Made by a program: the position numbers and the translations under genes
The notes under the pieces: model-generated
Database searches by the model: none
What the model was told of the DNA's origin: nothing
The model's input: the letters and a program-made list of their open reading frames with translations, nothing else
Assembly (NCBI GenBank): GCA_026169045.1
Contig: JAPFDH010000108.1
Location: forward strand, 1 to 64,000
Source: Lachnospiraceae bacterium
GTDB taxonomy: Bacteria; Bacillota; Clostridia; Lachnospirales; Lachnospiraceae
Direction of reading: 5' to 3'
Length of the DNA stretch: 64,000 nt
In this document: positions 8,622-17,171 of the stretch, piece by piece
Numbering within the stretch: position 1 is the stretch's first letter
How the letters are laid out: each line of letters starts with the position of its first letter

Positions 8622-10382
8622 ATGAAATTTTTACTGGTTGCAATCAATGCAAAATATATACATAGCAATCCTGCTATTTATAGCCTGAAGGCATATGCGG
8701 AAGAACGATTGGAAATGCGTGATTGGGAAATTGCGTTGGCAGAGTATACGATTAATCACGAAAAATATGCTATTTTAAAAGATATTTATAAGAAAAGACC
8801 AGATGTGATTGGCTTTTCCTGCTATATATGGAATATTTCTTTGGTTCGTGAATTAATAACCGAATTGAAAAAATTGCTTCCGCAAGTACCCATATGGTTG
8901 GGAGGACCGGAAGTCTCCTTTGATTTAAATGAACAGATGAGAAAAGTGCCGGAAGCTTTTGGTATCATGTTTGGAGAAGGCGAAGAAACATTCCTGGAAC
9001 TTTTGTCTTGGTATCAAGAGCACGGCATAGGGTGTAGAACAGGATTGGATACGATCCGGGGAATTGCCTGGCGAAATGAGGATGGTGGGATTCAAATCAA
9101 TCCACAACGTTCTGTTTTGGATTTATCTCAGGTGCCATTTCTATATCAGGATTTGTCCGGATGGAAAAATAGAATTATCTATTATGAAACGAGCAGAGGA
9201 TGTCCCTACCGATGTAGTTATTGCCTTTCTTCTGTGGATAAAACGGTACGTTTCCGTGATCTGTCTATTGTAAAAAAAGAATTGGATTTCTTTTTAAAAG
9301 AGAAACCGTCTCAGGTAAAATTGGTTGATCGTACATTCAATGCCGGAAAAAAACATGGTTTGGCAATCTGGCAATATCTTTTGGAACATGATAACGGGGT
9401 GACAAATTTCCATTTTGAAGTATCTGCTGATTTGATTGGGGAAGAAGAACTGAATGTTATGCGACAGATGCGTCCGGGCTTGATCCAGTTGGAAATCGGG
9501 GTGCAGACAACAAATAAGAAAACTGCAGAGGCGATTCATCGCACCGCTTCCTTTGAAAAAATAGCAGAGGTGGTAAGAAAAATAAAAACATTTTCCAATA
9601 TCCATCAGCATTTGGATTTAATAGCAGGATTGCCATATGAAGATTATGAAAGTTTTGGCTATTCATTTGATGATGTGTATGAATTAAGACCAGATCAGCT
9701 TCAGTTGGGATTTTTAAAAGTATTGTATGGTTCTCCCATGTATGAACAAAAGGAAAACTTTGGGATTGTATATGAAAGTCAGCCGCCTTATGAAGTGTTA
9801 AATACAAATTGGTTATCTTATGACGATATCATTCGGTTGAAAGGTGTGGAAGAGATGGTGGAAGTCTATTATAATAGTGGGCAGTTTACTGCTTCCATGG
9901 AATGCCTGTTGCGCTTTTTTGACCGACCATTTCATTTGTATGAACGCCTTGCACAATATTATGAAACCCATCATCTGTTTGATATTAGTCATAGCCGTTT
10001 AAAACGATTCGAAATCCTGAATGAATTTGCCCTTGAAGAGACATCAATGGATCCTTGGATTTTTGCTCAGGTTTTAACTTATGATGCATATTTAAGAGAA
10101 AATATGAAAAACCGTCCGATGTTTGCGTTGCCCCAGGATAAATGGAAAGAAGAAAAGAAACAGTGGAGTATGCGGGAAGCGAAAGAGCATAGCCTGTTGG
10201 CAGGATATGATCGGATACCAAGTCGCCAGCTTTTGAATATGGTACATGTGGAAGTATTTGAGATAGATATTGACGGCTATATAAAAGAGGGGATAGTAGT
10301 GCCAAAAGAATGTTGGAAAGTATTTGATTATCAAAAGAGAGATCCTCTTCATATGGGTGCGGCTGTATTTTCTATCGAATAG
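8622..10382 (+). CDS. B12-binding radical SAM protein (DUF4080 type)
   Basis: This 586-residue protein has a cobalamin-binding-like N-terminal domain (about 1-140), then a radical SAM core with the cluster motif CPYRCSYC near residues 195-202 in the context YYETSRGCPYRCSYCLSS. The C-terminal region matches DUF4080-type proteins, common in clostridia and often annotated only as B12-binding radical SAM protein. Reaction and substrate are unknown. The DHH motif of classical B12-binding domains is not evident, so true cobalamin binding is uncertain. nth follows 26 bases later, suggesting cotranscription with DNA-maintenance genes. Confidence 0.85.
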   Translation: MKFLLVAINAKYIHSNPAIYSLKAYAEERLEMRDWEIALAEYTINHEKYAILKDIYKKRPDVIGFSCYIWNISLVRELITELKKLLPQVPIWLGGPEVSFDLNEQMRKVPEAFGIMFGEGEETFLELLSWYQEHGIGCRTGLDTIRGIAWRNEDGGIQINPQRSVLDLSQVPFLYQDLSGWKNRIIYYETSRGCPYRCSYCLSSVDKTVRFRDLSIVKKELDFFLKEKPSQVKLVDRTFNAGKKHGLAIWQYLLEHDNGVTNFHFEVSADLIGEEELNVMRQMRPGLIQLEIGVQTTNKKTAEAIHRTASFEKIAEVVRKIKTFSNIHQHLDLIAGLPYEDYESFGYSFDDVYELRPDQLQLGFLKVLYGSPMYEQKENFGIVYESQPPYEVLNTNWLSYDDIIRLKGVEEMVEVYYNSGQFTASMECLLRFFDRPFHLYERLAQYYETHHLFDISHSRLKRFEILNEFALEETSMDPWIFAQVLTYDAYLRENMKNRPMFALPQDKWKEEKKQWSMREAKEHSLLAGYDRIPSRQLLNMVHVEVFEIDIDGYIKEGIVVPKECWKVFDYQKRDPLHMGAAVFSIE

Positions 10383-10408
10383 CAGATGAAGAAAAGGGAG
10401 AAAATGAT

Positions 10409-11077
10409 ATGTCAAAACGAGTGGATAGGGAACGGGTGAAAAAGATACTGGATTTGCTGGATCAGTATTATACAACGGAATATAAATGCTATTTGAATTA
10501 TGAAACACCGTGGCAGCTTTTAATTGCAGTCATTATGAGCGCACAGTGCACAGATGCCAGGGTGAATTTGGTAACAAAAGATTTATTTCAAAAATATGAT
10601 ACATTGGAAAAGTTTGCATATGCTGATGTAGGAGAATTGGAACAGGATATCCATTCTATTGGATTCTATCGTATGAAAGCCAAAAATATAGTTCTTTGCT
10701 GTCGGAAATTGGTGGAAGAATTCGACGGAGTAGTTCCGAGGTCCCTGGAAGATTTGACTTCTCTTGCCGGTGTAGGACGGAAAACCGCGAATGTCATTCG
10801 GGGAAATATTTACCATGAACCAAGTATTGTGGTAGATACCCATGTGAAACGGATATCTAAAAAGCTAGGATTTACCAATAGTGATGACCCTGAAAAGATT
10901 GAGCATGAACTGGAGGGTATTCTTCCCAGAGATCATTGGATACTTTATAATATTCAAATTATCACTCACGGAAGACAAATATGTACAGCCAGAAAGCCGG
11001 CATGCAATACCTGCTTTTTACTTCCGTATTGTCCGTATGGAAAAAAGAGAGAACGACAGAAAAAAAGCGAGGAATGA
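10409..11077 (+). CDS. nth: Endonuclease III
   Basis: This 222-residue DNA glycosylase/AP lyase removes oxidised pyrimidines. It shows the helix-hairpin-helix LAGVGRKTANVI with the catalytic Lys, the catalytic Asp in VVDTHVKR, and the C-terminal [4Fe-4S] ligands C-x6-C-x2-C-x5-C (CTARKPACNTC...YC). A GGGAGAAAATGAT site precedes the start. The stop overlaps the start region of the exonuclease gene, indicating translational coupling. Confidence 0.95.
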   Translation: MSKRVDRERVKKILDLLDQYYTTEYKCYLNYETPWQLLIAVIMSAQCTDARVNLVTKDLFQKYDTLEKFAYADVGELEQDIHSIGFYRMKAKNIVLCCRKLVEEFDGVVPRSLEDLTSLAGVGRKTANVIRGNIYHEPSIVVDTHVKRISKKLGFTNSDDPEKIEHELEGILPRDHWILYNIQIITHGRQICTARKPACNTCFLLPYCPYGKKRERQKKSEE

Positions 11078-11079
11078 AT

Positions 11080-11787
11080 ATGGAGAATACCTATGTGGCA
11101 GTGGACTTGGAAACGACGGGTCTAAATCCTAAAATGGATAGGATTATTGAAATCGGTGCGGTAAAAGTGAAAAATGGAATTGTACAGGATATGTTTCATA
11201 AACTGATTAATCCGGAAAGAAAGATCGGAGAATTTGTGGAACATTTAACCGGAATTACAGATGATATGGTTAAGGATGCACCTAAAATATCCGAAGTGTT
11301 GCCGGAATTTTTGGCATTTGTGGGTGATGCCCCTCTGGTGGGACATAATCTTATGTTTGATTATAGTTTTTTAAAAAGAAATGTACTCAATGTTGGTGGA
11401 ACATTTGAAAAGGAAGGGATAGATACATTGGCATTGGTTCGGCTTTTTTTGCCCCAACTTCCTAAAAAAAGTCTTTCTTATGTATGCGAGCAATTTAAAA
11501 TTAATACGGGAACGAGCCATCGCGCACAGGATGATGCGAAAGCAGCTGCATTTTTATATGAATATATGAAAGAAAAGTGGGTATTGGATGAAAAGTTGCT
11601 GGAACCGAAACCTCTTTTGTGTAAAATAAAACGTGAAGTTCCGGCTACACGAAAACAAAAAGAATACTTGCATGCATTAATAAAGTATCATAAAATAAAG
11701 CTTGAGTTTGAAATTGAGAGTTTAACAAAAAATGAAGCTTCACGTACCATTGATGGAATTATTTCTGAATATGGAAAGATGATTTAG
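11080..11787 (+). CDS. PolC-type 3'-5' exonuclease domain protein
   Basis: This DnaQ-like exonuclease of about 235 residues has ExoI VAVDLETTGL, ExoII GHNLMFDYSFL and ExoIII SHRAQDDAKA, all with the DEDDh residues. Such stand-alone proteins resemble the exonuclease part of PolC or the epsilon subunit and probably act in DNA repair or RNA trimming. After the nuclease domain there is a C-terminal extension of about 60 residues that is basic and helical. I start at ATG 11080, six bases after AGGA; ATG 11074 overlaps the nth stop and is the alternative. Confidence 0.85.
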   Translation: MENTYVAVDLETTGLNPKMDRIIEIGAVKVKNGIVQDMFHKLINPERKIGEFVEHLTGITDDMVKDAPKISEVLPEFLAFVGDAPLVGHNLMFDYSFLKRNVLNVGGTFEKEGIDTLALVRLFLPQLPKKSLSYVCEQFKINTGTSHRAQDDAKAAAFLYEYMKEKWVLDEKLLEPKPLLCKIKREVPATRKQKEYLHALIKYHKIKLEFEIESLTKNEASRTIDGIISEYGKMI

Positions 11788-11824
11788 ATATTGGTTTATG
11801 CGTTGATGAAAGTGAGGAAATCGT

Positions 11825-11944
11825 ATGATTAATATGAATAATAAAAAGAATAAAAGAATTTTAACTGGAATTATAGCAGGAATTCTGGTGTTAACTATGA
11901 TTATTCCTACCGTGGTATCTGCTGTGGCAGGCTGGATGGGGTGA
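11825..11944 (+). CDS. 39-residue single-pass membrane peptide
   Basis: A short frame starts at ATG 11825. It encodes a basic N-terminus (NNKKNKR), one hydrophobic helix (ILTGIIAGILVLTMIIPTVV) and a short tail. A GAGG ribosome site lies at the right distance and the gene fits the gap between the exonuclease and the next gene. Similar one-helix peptides occur in Firmicutes, but I know no function. Size and composition suggest a small membrane-anchored modulator. Confidence 0.6.
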   Translation: MINMNNKKNKRILTGIIAGILVLTMIIPTVVSAVAGWMG

Positions 11945-11949
11945 ATCAT

Positions 11950-12939
11950 ATGAGTGAGATGGGTCAGGGAAAAGCCCCCTATAATGTGGCAAAAAGAAGT
12001 GTGCTTCGTCCAATAAAAAAAGAGAGAAAGCAATGCATGGGAGACGGAATCGGACAACTTTTTTCTTGCTGTAATATGGAAAATGAAGCTTTAGTGACAT
12101 CTTCTGCCTGTTATGTTATGGGAAATCAGGTGGAAGATGCCATAAAGTATGCATTTTTTCGGGTTGAAAATGAGATTCTGTCAGCCGGAGGAAAACTTAT
12201 TGGTGTTCATCCTATGTTTGTTTTTCCATCGGAAACAGATGAAATACTGGCTGCGGTATGGAGCAAAAATTTGGATTTGCTTTGTGAAGAAACAGCATGC
12301 CAGGTTCTGGGGATAGATGCAATCGGATCCAGCCAAGTGAAAGCTCCCATATGTATGTTGACCGGATATGGAGTACAATTTGCCGATAAGCCGAATGTGC
12401 TTCCGGATTGGGATATCGTGGCAGCAGGCCATACTGGAATGGAAGGGATTTCCATGTTGGTGAGGGAGAAAAGAGAAGCATTAAGTAAACGTTTTTCATT
12501 TGAATTTATTGAACAGGCAGAGGCGTTCATGGATCAACTATCTGTGAGGAAGATGTTGGCAGGAATACAATTAAAACAGCCCGTATTGATTCATGCCTTG
12601 GGAGAAGGCGGTGTTATGGCCGGATTATGGAATCTGGCGGAAAGAACCGGATTGGGACTGCATGTTTATTTAAAGGAAATTCCAATCCGGCAGGAAACCG
12701 TGGAAATCAGTGAATTTTTTGGCTTAAATCCATATCAGATGATGGCAGATGGAATGGTATTCTTTGTGACCTTGCAGGGAGAAGAACTGGCAGGGCAGAT
12801 ACGCCGTATGGGGATTCAGGCACATGTGATCGGGAAAATGACAAATAAGAAAGAACGTGTGATTGAGAATGGAGAAGAAAAAAGATTTTTGGATCGCCCG
12901 GCTGTAGATGAAATGTATAAAGCAGGAATATTGGTATAG
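11950..12939 (+). CDS. AIR synthase/HypE-like protein of unknown function
   Basis: This protein of about 330 residues has the two-domain layout of the PurM/HypE/SelD superfamily. The N-terminal part looks divergent. The C-terminal part has the recognisable FFGLNPYQMMADGMVFFVT segment, which in HypE and PurM-like proteins precedes the glycine-rich ATP-binding region. No hydrogenase maturation genes lie nearby, so it is unlikely to be a true HypE. It starts within a few bases of the small membrane peptide gene, and trmL follows after 16 bases, so it sits in an operon. The reaction is unknown. Confidence 0.6.
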   Translation: MSEMGQGKAPYNVAKRSVLRPIKKERKQCMGDGIGQLFSCCNMENEALVTSSACYVMGNQVEDAIKYAFFRVENEILSAGGKLIGVHPMFVFPSETDEILAAVWSKNLDLLCEETACQVLGIDAIGSSQVKAPICMLTGYGVQFADKPNVLPDWDIVAAGHTGMEGISMLVREKREALSKRFSFEFIEQAEAFMDQLSVRKMLAGIQLKQPVLIHALGEGGVMAGLWNLAERTGLGLHVYLKEIPIRQETVEISEFFGLNPYQMMADGMVFFVTLQGEELAGQIRRMGIQAHVIGKMTNKKERVIENGEEKRFLDRPAVDEMYKAGILV

Positions 12940-12955
12940 AAAGGAAGAGAAAAAA

Positions 12956-13465
12956 ATGAATATTATATTACATGAACCGGAAATTCCAGCAAATACAGGA
13001 AATATTGGACGAACATGTGCCGCAACAGGGACAAGTCTGCATTTAATTAAACCATTGGGATTTTCTTTGGATGAGAAAGCATTAAGAAGAGCTGGATTGG
13101 ATTATTGGTCTAAGTTAGATGTCCATGTTTATGAAAATTTTGAAGATTTTTTATGTAAAAATCCAAACGCAAAAATATATATGGCAACAACAAAAGCACA
13201 TCAGACGTATGATCAGGCAGAATATGAACCAGACTGTTTTATTATGTTTGGTAAAGAAAGTGCGGGGATACCGGAAGAAATTTTAGTTGATTATGAAGAT
13301 ACGTGTGTGAGGATTCCAATGAATGAAAATATTCGTTCTTTGAATTTATCTAATTCGGTTGCCATTGTGTTATATGAAGCATTAAGGCAAAATAAATTTT
13401 GTCATATGCAGTTGTCAGGACATTTGCACCGTTTAGAGTGGAATAGTGAGGGGAAATGTGAATAA
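12956..13465 (+). CDS. trmL: tRNA (cytidine/uridine-34-2'-O)-methyltransferase TrmL
   Basis: This SPOUT-fold enzyme of 169 residues methylates the wobble ribose of tRNA-Leu isoacceptors. It shows the N-terminal NIILHEPEIPANTGNIGRTC motif and the C-terminal knot segments FGKESAGIPEEIL and RIPMNENIRSLNLSNSVAIVLYEALRQ. I use ATG 12956 after AAGGAAGAG; the frame is open further upstream but overlaps the previous gene. Its end overlaps the start of the PL8 gene. Confidence 0.93.
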   Translation: MNIILHEPEIPANTGNIGRTCAATGTSLHLIKPLGFSLDEKALRRAGLDYWSKLDVHVYENFEDFLCKNPNAKIYMATTKAHQTYDQAEYEPDCFIMFGKESAGIPEEILVDYEDTCVRIPMNENIRSLNLSNSVAIVLYEALRQNKFCHMQLSGHLHRLEWNSEGKCE

Positions 13466-15575
13466 ACAAGAATGGGAAGAGCTACAGGAACGATATGCCG
13501 ATTTTCTAAAAGAAGAACCACCCTTTTCCTGTCCATACCCATGGCATGAAGAAGTAAGCAATAGAAATGAGAAAAAGGCTGTCCGTTTGTATGAAAGAAT
13601 GAAAAAAGAAATTGGACGTCCGTTTTTGTGGGAAGAAGTATCCGATTATTCCTGTTCCCAATACCGGACAGAGACGATACAGAATATACGGTTAATGGCT
13701 CTGGTATGGACAAAGAAAAGAGAGAAAAAGGAAGAAACTGTTTTATCTGAAATTATCGGGGCGTTTGATTGGATGGCCGAATATGGATACAAAAAAAATA
13801 TGAATCAGACAGATAATTGGTGGGATTGGCAGATCGGGGTGCCTCTCGCTTTGCTGGACTGTTGTTTTTTATTGCGAAAGGAACTGGGAGAAAAAAGGAT
13901 TCGTCAGGCATGTCAGACGGTGGAGCATTTTTCGGGAAGACAGACGTTGACAAATCCTATTTTTACAGGAGCAAATTTAGTTTGGACAGCTATGATTTCT
14001 GCGATGTGCGGCTTGCTGACGGAAGATGAAGAAGAGTTAAAGGAAGCAAAACAAGCTGCTCTAAAAGAACTTCATTTTGTGGATTCTGGCGATGGATTTT
14101 ATCGGGACGGCTCATTCATTCAACATGAAAAATTAGCTTATACCGGTGGGTATGGGATATCTTTCATGGAGCAAATGTCCAAGATGATGGTGTTGTTAAA
14201 AGGTACAGCATATGCTTTTTCGAAAGAAGAATATGGAATCTTATGTTACTTTTTAAAGAAAGCGTTTTTTCCGCTTACTGTAAATGGGTATATGATGGAT
14301 ATGGTATGCGGGCGTGAAATTTCCCGACATTTTATGAGAGGAAATCAAGCCGGAAAACAATTAATGGACAGTATGTGGAGAATGTCTTGTTGTGTTGATA
14401 CACAAACAGCAGAATGGTTGTTGGAAAGAACAGAGAATTGGCTGAAAAAAAGAGGATGTCCATCTCAATTTGTCCATTATGATCACATGGATCGTACGGT
14501 TTGCCGAAGAGAAAATTATAGTGTCGGATTGGCAATGTATTCTTCCAGAATTCAAAACTATGAAGCAATCAATGAAGAAAATCAAAAAGGATACTATACA
14601 GGAAATGGTATGCTATATCTATATTCTCATAATGATAATGAGTATGATGATAATTTCTGGTGTACAGCAGATATGGATTATTTGCCTGGTACAACAGTAA
14701 AGATCGGTAGCAGACCTCCTCAACAGCATGTTCAAAAGTCCGCATTTGTGGGTGGAATAGGTATGGGAATCTGTGGCGTATCGGTTATGGAAGTAACAGA
14801 AGAGGATTTTCATGTGAGAAAGTCATGGATGTTTTTTGAAGATTCCATCGTATGTCTGGGAAATGATATGGTCTGTCAGGATGGAATACTTCAGACAACA
14901 TTGGAAAACAGGCGTTTCCCTGAAAATGAAAAGAATCTGTGGCTGGATGAGTCGGATGGAAAAACCAAGTGGATATTCTCAAAGGGGAATGGAGAAGGAA
15001 AGGGTAGAGGGTTCTATTTTTTACATCCGGCATTTCTTCAAGTGAGGAAAGAGATGCGAACAGGTACATGGACAAGTATTAATCACTGTTCGCCTTTGGA
15101 CACGGTATATTCCGAACATTATCTGAAGATATGGATGGAACATGACGTGCTGGAAAAGCAAAATACGGATTATGCTTATGTTTTATATCCGAATATCTCT
15201 TTAGAGGATCTGAAAAAAAGAGAAAATGAAATAGAACTGTTAGTTTTTAACGACAACATGCATGTGGTATGGCAAAAACAGGAAAACAGGATAGCTGGAG
15301 TGTGCTGGGATCCGCAAGGTGGGACATTCTTATTCGGAGAAGATGAAAGACAGAAAAGTCGGATGCGTATTTGGGGACCGGCAGTATTTTTATTGGAAAT
15401 AAATGAGGATAAAATACAAATAGCAGCAAAAAATCCGCTTGATCCTATGAAAACGGTGGAAGTGGATATACAAGGAGGTGGGAAAAAGAGTGAGATTGTA
15501 TCTGGTGCGGCATGGAGAGACGGAATGGAATCGGCTGAAAATACTGCAGGGGCAGACGGATATTCCTTTAAATGA
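13458..15575 (+). CDS. Polysaccharide lyase family 8 protein, apparently cytoplasmic
   Basis: This protein of about 705 residues matches the hyaluronate/chondroitin AC/xanthan lyase family PL8. It has the substrate-cleft motif NWWDWQIGVP near residue 120, the catalytic pair His and Tyr in DGSFIQH...AYTGGYG (about residues 223 and 232), and the Arg motif GREISR. The C-terminal beta domains follow. PL8 enzymes are normally secreted, but no signal peptide is present. It may act on imported oligosaccharides or on another uronate polymer. I start at GTG 13458 behind GAGGGG; GTG 13446 is possible. The start overlaps trmL by 8 bases. Confidence 0.8.
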   Translation: MNKQEWEELQERYADFLKEEPPFSCPYPWHEEVSNRNEKKAVRLYERMKKEIGRPFLWEEVSDYSCSQYRTETIQNIRLMALVWTKKREKKEETVLSEIIGAFDWMAEYGYKKNMNQTDNWWDWQIGVPLALLDCCFLLRKELGEKRIRQACQTVEHFSGRQTLTNPIFTGANLVWTAMISAMCGLLTEDEEELKEAKQAALKELHFVDSGDGFYRDGSFIQHEKLAYTGGYGISFMEQMSKMMVLLKGTAYAFSKEEYGILCYFLKKAFFPLTVNGYMMDMVCGREISRHFMRGNQAGKQLMDSMWRMSCCVDTQTAEWLLERTENWLKKRGCPSQFVHYDHMDRTVCRRENYSVGLAMYSSRIQNYEAINEENQKGYYTGNGMLYLYSHNDNEYDDNFWCTADMDYLPGTTVKIGSRPPQQHVQKSAFVGGIGMGICGVSVMEVTEEDFHVRKSWMFFEDSIVCLGNDMVCQDGILQTTLENRRFPENEKNLWLDESDGKTKWIFSKGNGEGKGRGFYFLHPAFLQVRKEMRTGTWTSINHCSPLDTVYSEHYLKIWMEHDVLEKQNTDYAYVLYPNISLEDLKKRENEIELLVFNDNMHVVWQKQENRIAGVCWDPQGGTFLFGEDERQKSRMRIWGPAVFLLEINEDKIQIAAKNPLDPMKTVEVDIQGGGKKSEIVSGAAWRDGMESAENTAGADGYSFK

Positions 15576-16062
15576 AACCGGGATTTTACAGGCGCGTACA
15601 CTGGCAGAAAAGGTGGCGGAATTACCATTTCAGGGAATTGTATATAGTCCGCTTCTTCGCACAAAGCAGACGGCGGATATTATATATGAGATTTTGAAAC
15701 AGAAGGAAGCGCTTTCAGGGAGAAATCTTTGGATGAGGGAGAATGCGCTTCTGATGGAACAGGATTACGGTTGTGCAAATGGACGATCGATTACCTTCAC
15801 AGATGAGGAATGGGATCAGTGGTACTCCTGTTATGGACAGGGTGGAGAATCTGATCGAGAATTTGAGAAAAGAATAAATCAGGCGGCTTTAAGTCTTTTA
15901 AAGTACGAGGCAGAAAGTCTCCTTATTATATCCCATGGTGCTGTTATCGGAAAATTAATGGAGATTTTTACTGGTCAGCCAGTGCTGATATCGGGAATCA
16001 AAAACGGAACAATTTATTGTGTTGAAGTAGAAAGCCAGAATCAGAAAGAGACAGTATTTTAA
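15490..16062 (+). CDS. Histidine phosphatase (phosphoglycerate mutase-like)
   Basis: This protein of 190 residues has the catalytic LVRHGETEWN motif at its N-terminus and the second His in IISHGAVIGKL. It belongs to the cofactor-dependent PGM/PhoE/CobC superfamily; the substrate cannot be named. The start is GTG 15490, nine bases after GGAGGTG. It therefore lies 86 bases inside the end of the PL8 gene, an unusually long overlap that suggests coupled translation. Confidence 0.85.
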   Translation: MRLYLVRHGETEWNRLKILQGQTDIPLNETGILQARTLAEKVAELPFQGIVYSPLLRTKQTADIIYEILKQKEALSGRNLWMRENALLMEQDYGCANGRSITFTDEEWDQWYSCYGQGGESDREFEKRINQAALSLLKYEAESLLIISHGAVIGKLMEIFTGQPVLISGIKNGTIYCVEVESQNQKETVF

Positions 16063-16077
16063 CAGATAATTAAAGTC

Positions 16078-16107
16078 TTGCAGCTCATATGTTACCTATG
16101 GTATTAT
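16078..16107 (+). promoter_or_regulatory. Possible lgt promoter
   Basis: TTGCAG at 16078-16083 and TATTAT at 16102-16107 are spaced by 18 bases in the gap before lgt. Confidence 0.4.
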
Positions 16108-16185
16108 TTTTTATGCGGGATCGTACAGAAAAGGCTTTGAGACGAAACAGATAGTAGGGTTTAAAACAGACAAGGAGAGTGAGAC

Positions 16186-16989
16186 ATGAAAAGCGAATTG
16201 TTTTCCATTGGTCCATTTCATATCCATGGGTATGGACTGATGATTGGAATTGGTATTATTGTAGCGTTTATGGTGGCTTCAAAAAGAGCAGAAAAGAAAG
16301 GAATAAATGGAGATTTGGTATTCAATGCCGGTTTTTTTGGATTAATCGGCGGAATAATAGGAGCCAAAGTGATGTTCTATTTAACAGAGATTCCCAGTAT
16401 TTTGGAAGATCCCTCCATCCTTTGGGATTTTGCCAATGGATTCGTTGTGTATGGAGGTATTATCGGAGGAAGTTTAGTTGCTTATATTTATTGCAGAATG
16501 AAAAAGATAGAATTTCTTCCAGTAATTGATCTGGTGGTTCCATCCATTGCTTTGGCACAGGGATTTGGACGAATTGGTTGTTTTTTAGCGGGATGTTGTT
16601 ATGGGCGTCAGACAGATGCATGGTATGGGGTTATATTTCCTGAGGGAGGATTAGCTCCTGCCGGAGTAGCATTAATTCCTACACAGCTTATATCCAGCAT
16701 TGGAGATTTTTTGTTGGCTTTTTTCCTCATATTTTTTGCAAGAAAAAAGAGAAACAGAGGAGTAATTACAGGAATGTATTTTCTTCTTTATGCAATTGGT
16801 CGTTTTCTAATTGAATTTTTGAGAAATGACCCAAGGGGAAATGTGGGGATGCTTTCTACATCTCAGTTTATTGCCATATTTATGGCGGTAGCCGCCATTC
16901 TATTGCTTGTGTTTTCAGCAAAATTCGAAGAAAAAGCGGCGAAACGGGTAGAAGAGACTATAGTATCGGAAGAAAGTGATGAAAAATAG
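16186..16989 (+). CDS. lgt: Prolipoprotein diacylglyceryl transferase
   Basis: This 267-residue polytopic membrane enzyme transfers diacylglycerol to the lipobox Cys of prolipoproteins. Diagnostic segments are HGYGLMIGIGI at the N-terminus, FVVYGGIIGG, the Lgt signature around GFGRIGCFLAGCCYG with its essential Arg, and GRFLIEFLRNDPRG near the end. The ATG follows GGAGAGTGAG. Length is normal. Confidence 0.95.
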   Translation: MKSELFSIGPFHIHGYGLMIGIGIIVAFMVASKRAEKKGINGDLVFNAGFFGLIGGIIGAKVMFYLTEIPSILEDPSILWDFANGFVVYGGIIGGSLVAYIYCRMKKIEFLPVIDLVVPSIALAQGFGRIGCFLAGCCYGRQTDAWYGVIFPEGGLAPAGVALIPTQLISSIGDFLLAFFLIFFARKKRNRGVITGMYFLLYAIGRFLIEFLRNDPRGNVGMLSTSQFIAIFMAVAAILLLVFSAKFEEKAAKRVEETIVSEESDEK

Positions 16990-17108
16990 AAAAATCAGAA
17001 ATAATTTTTAGGGTTATATTTCTGATAAAAATTAATGGAATCTTAATACGTAATAAGATATCTTAATTCTTTCTTAATATACTATTCTTTATAATAGGAG
17101 AGAATCAA

Positions 17109-17171
17109 ATGGCTGTTTCGGCTTTTCTTTTCGTAAGAACATATGGATACAATAAAGTTAAAATGGGGTGA
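17109..17171 (+). CDS. 20-residue leader peptide coupled to ktrB
   Basis: A short frame begins at ATG 17109, nine bases after a clear GGAG ribosome site (ATAGGAGAGAATCAA). It reads MAVSAFLFVRTYGYNKVKMG and stops at TGA 17169-17171. That stop overlaps the GTG start of ktrB (17168-17170) as GTGA. ktrB has no good ribosome site of its own, so the peptide probably delivers ribosomes to ktrB by translational coupling. Confidence 0.5.
   Translation: MAVSAFLFVRTYGYNKVKMG

Noticed and set aside
11950-12939. True hydrogenase maturation factor HypE
   Set aside because: No other hyp or hydrogenase genes are present and the N-terminal domain is divergent.
16990-17108. c-di-AMP (ydaO-type) riboswitch before ktrB
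   Set aside because: The leader is too short and AT-rich and lacks the conserved ydaO blocks.
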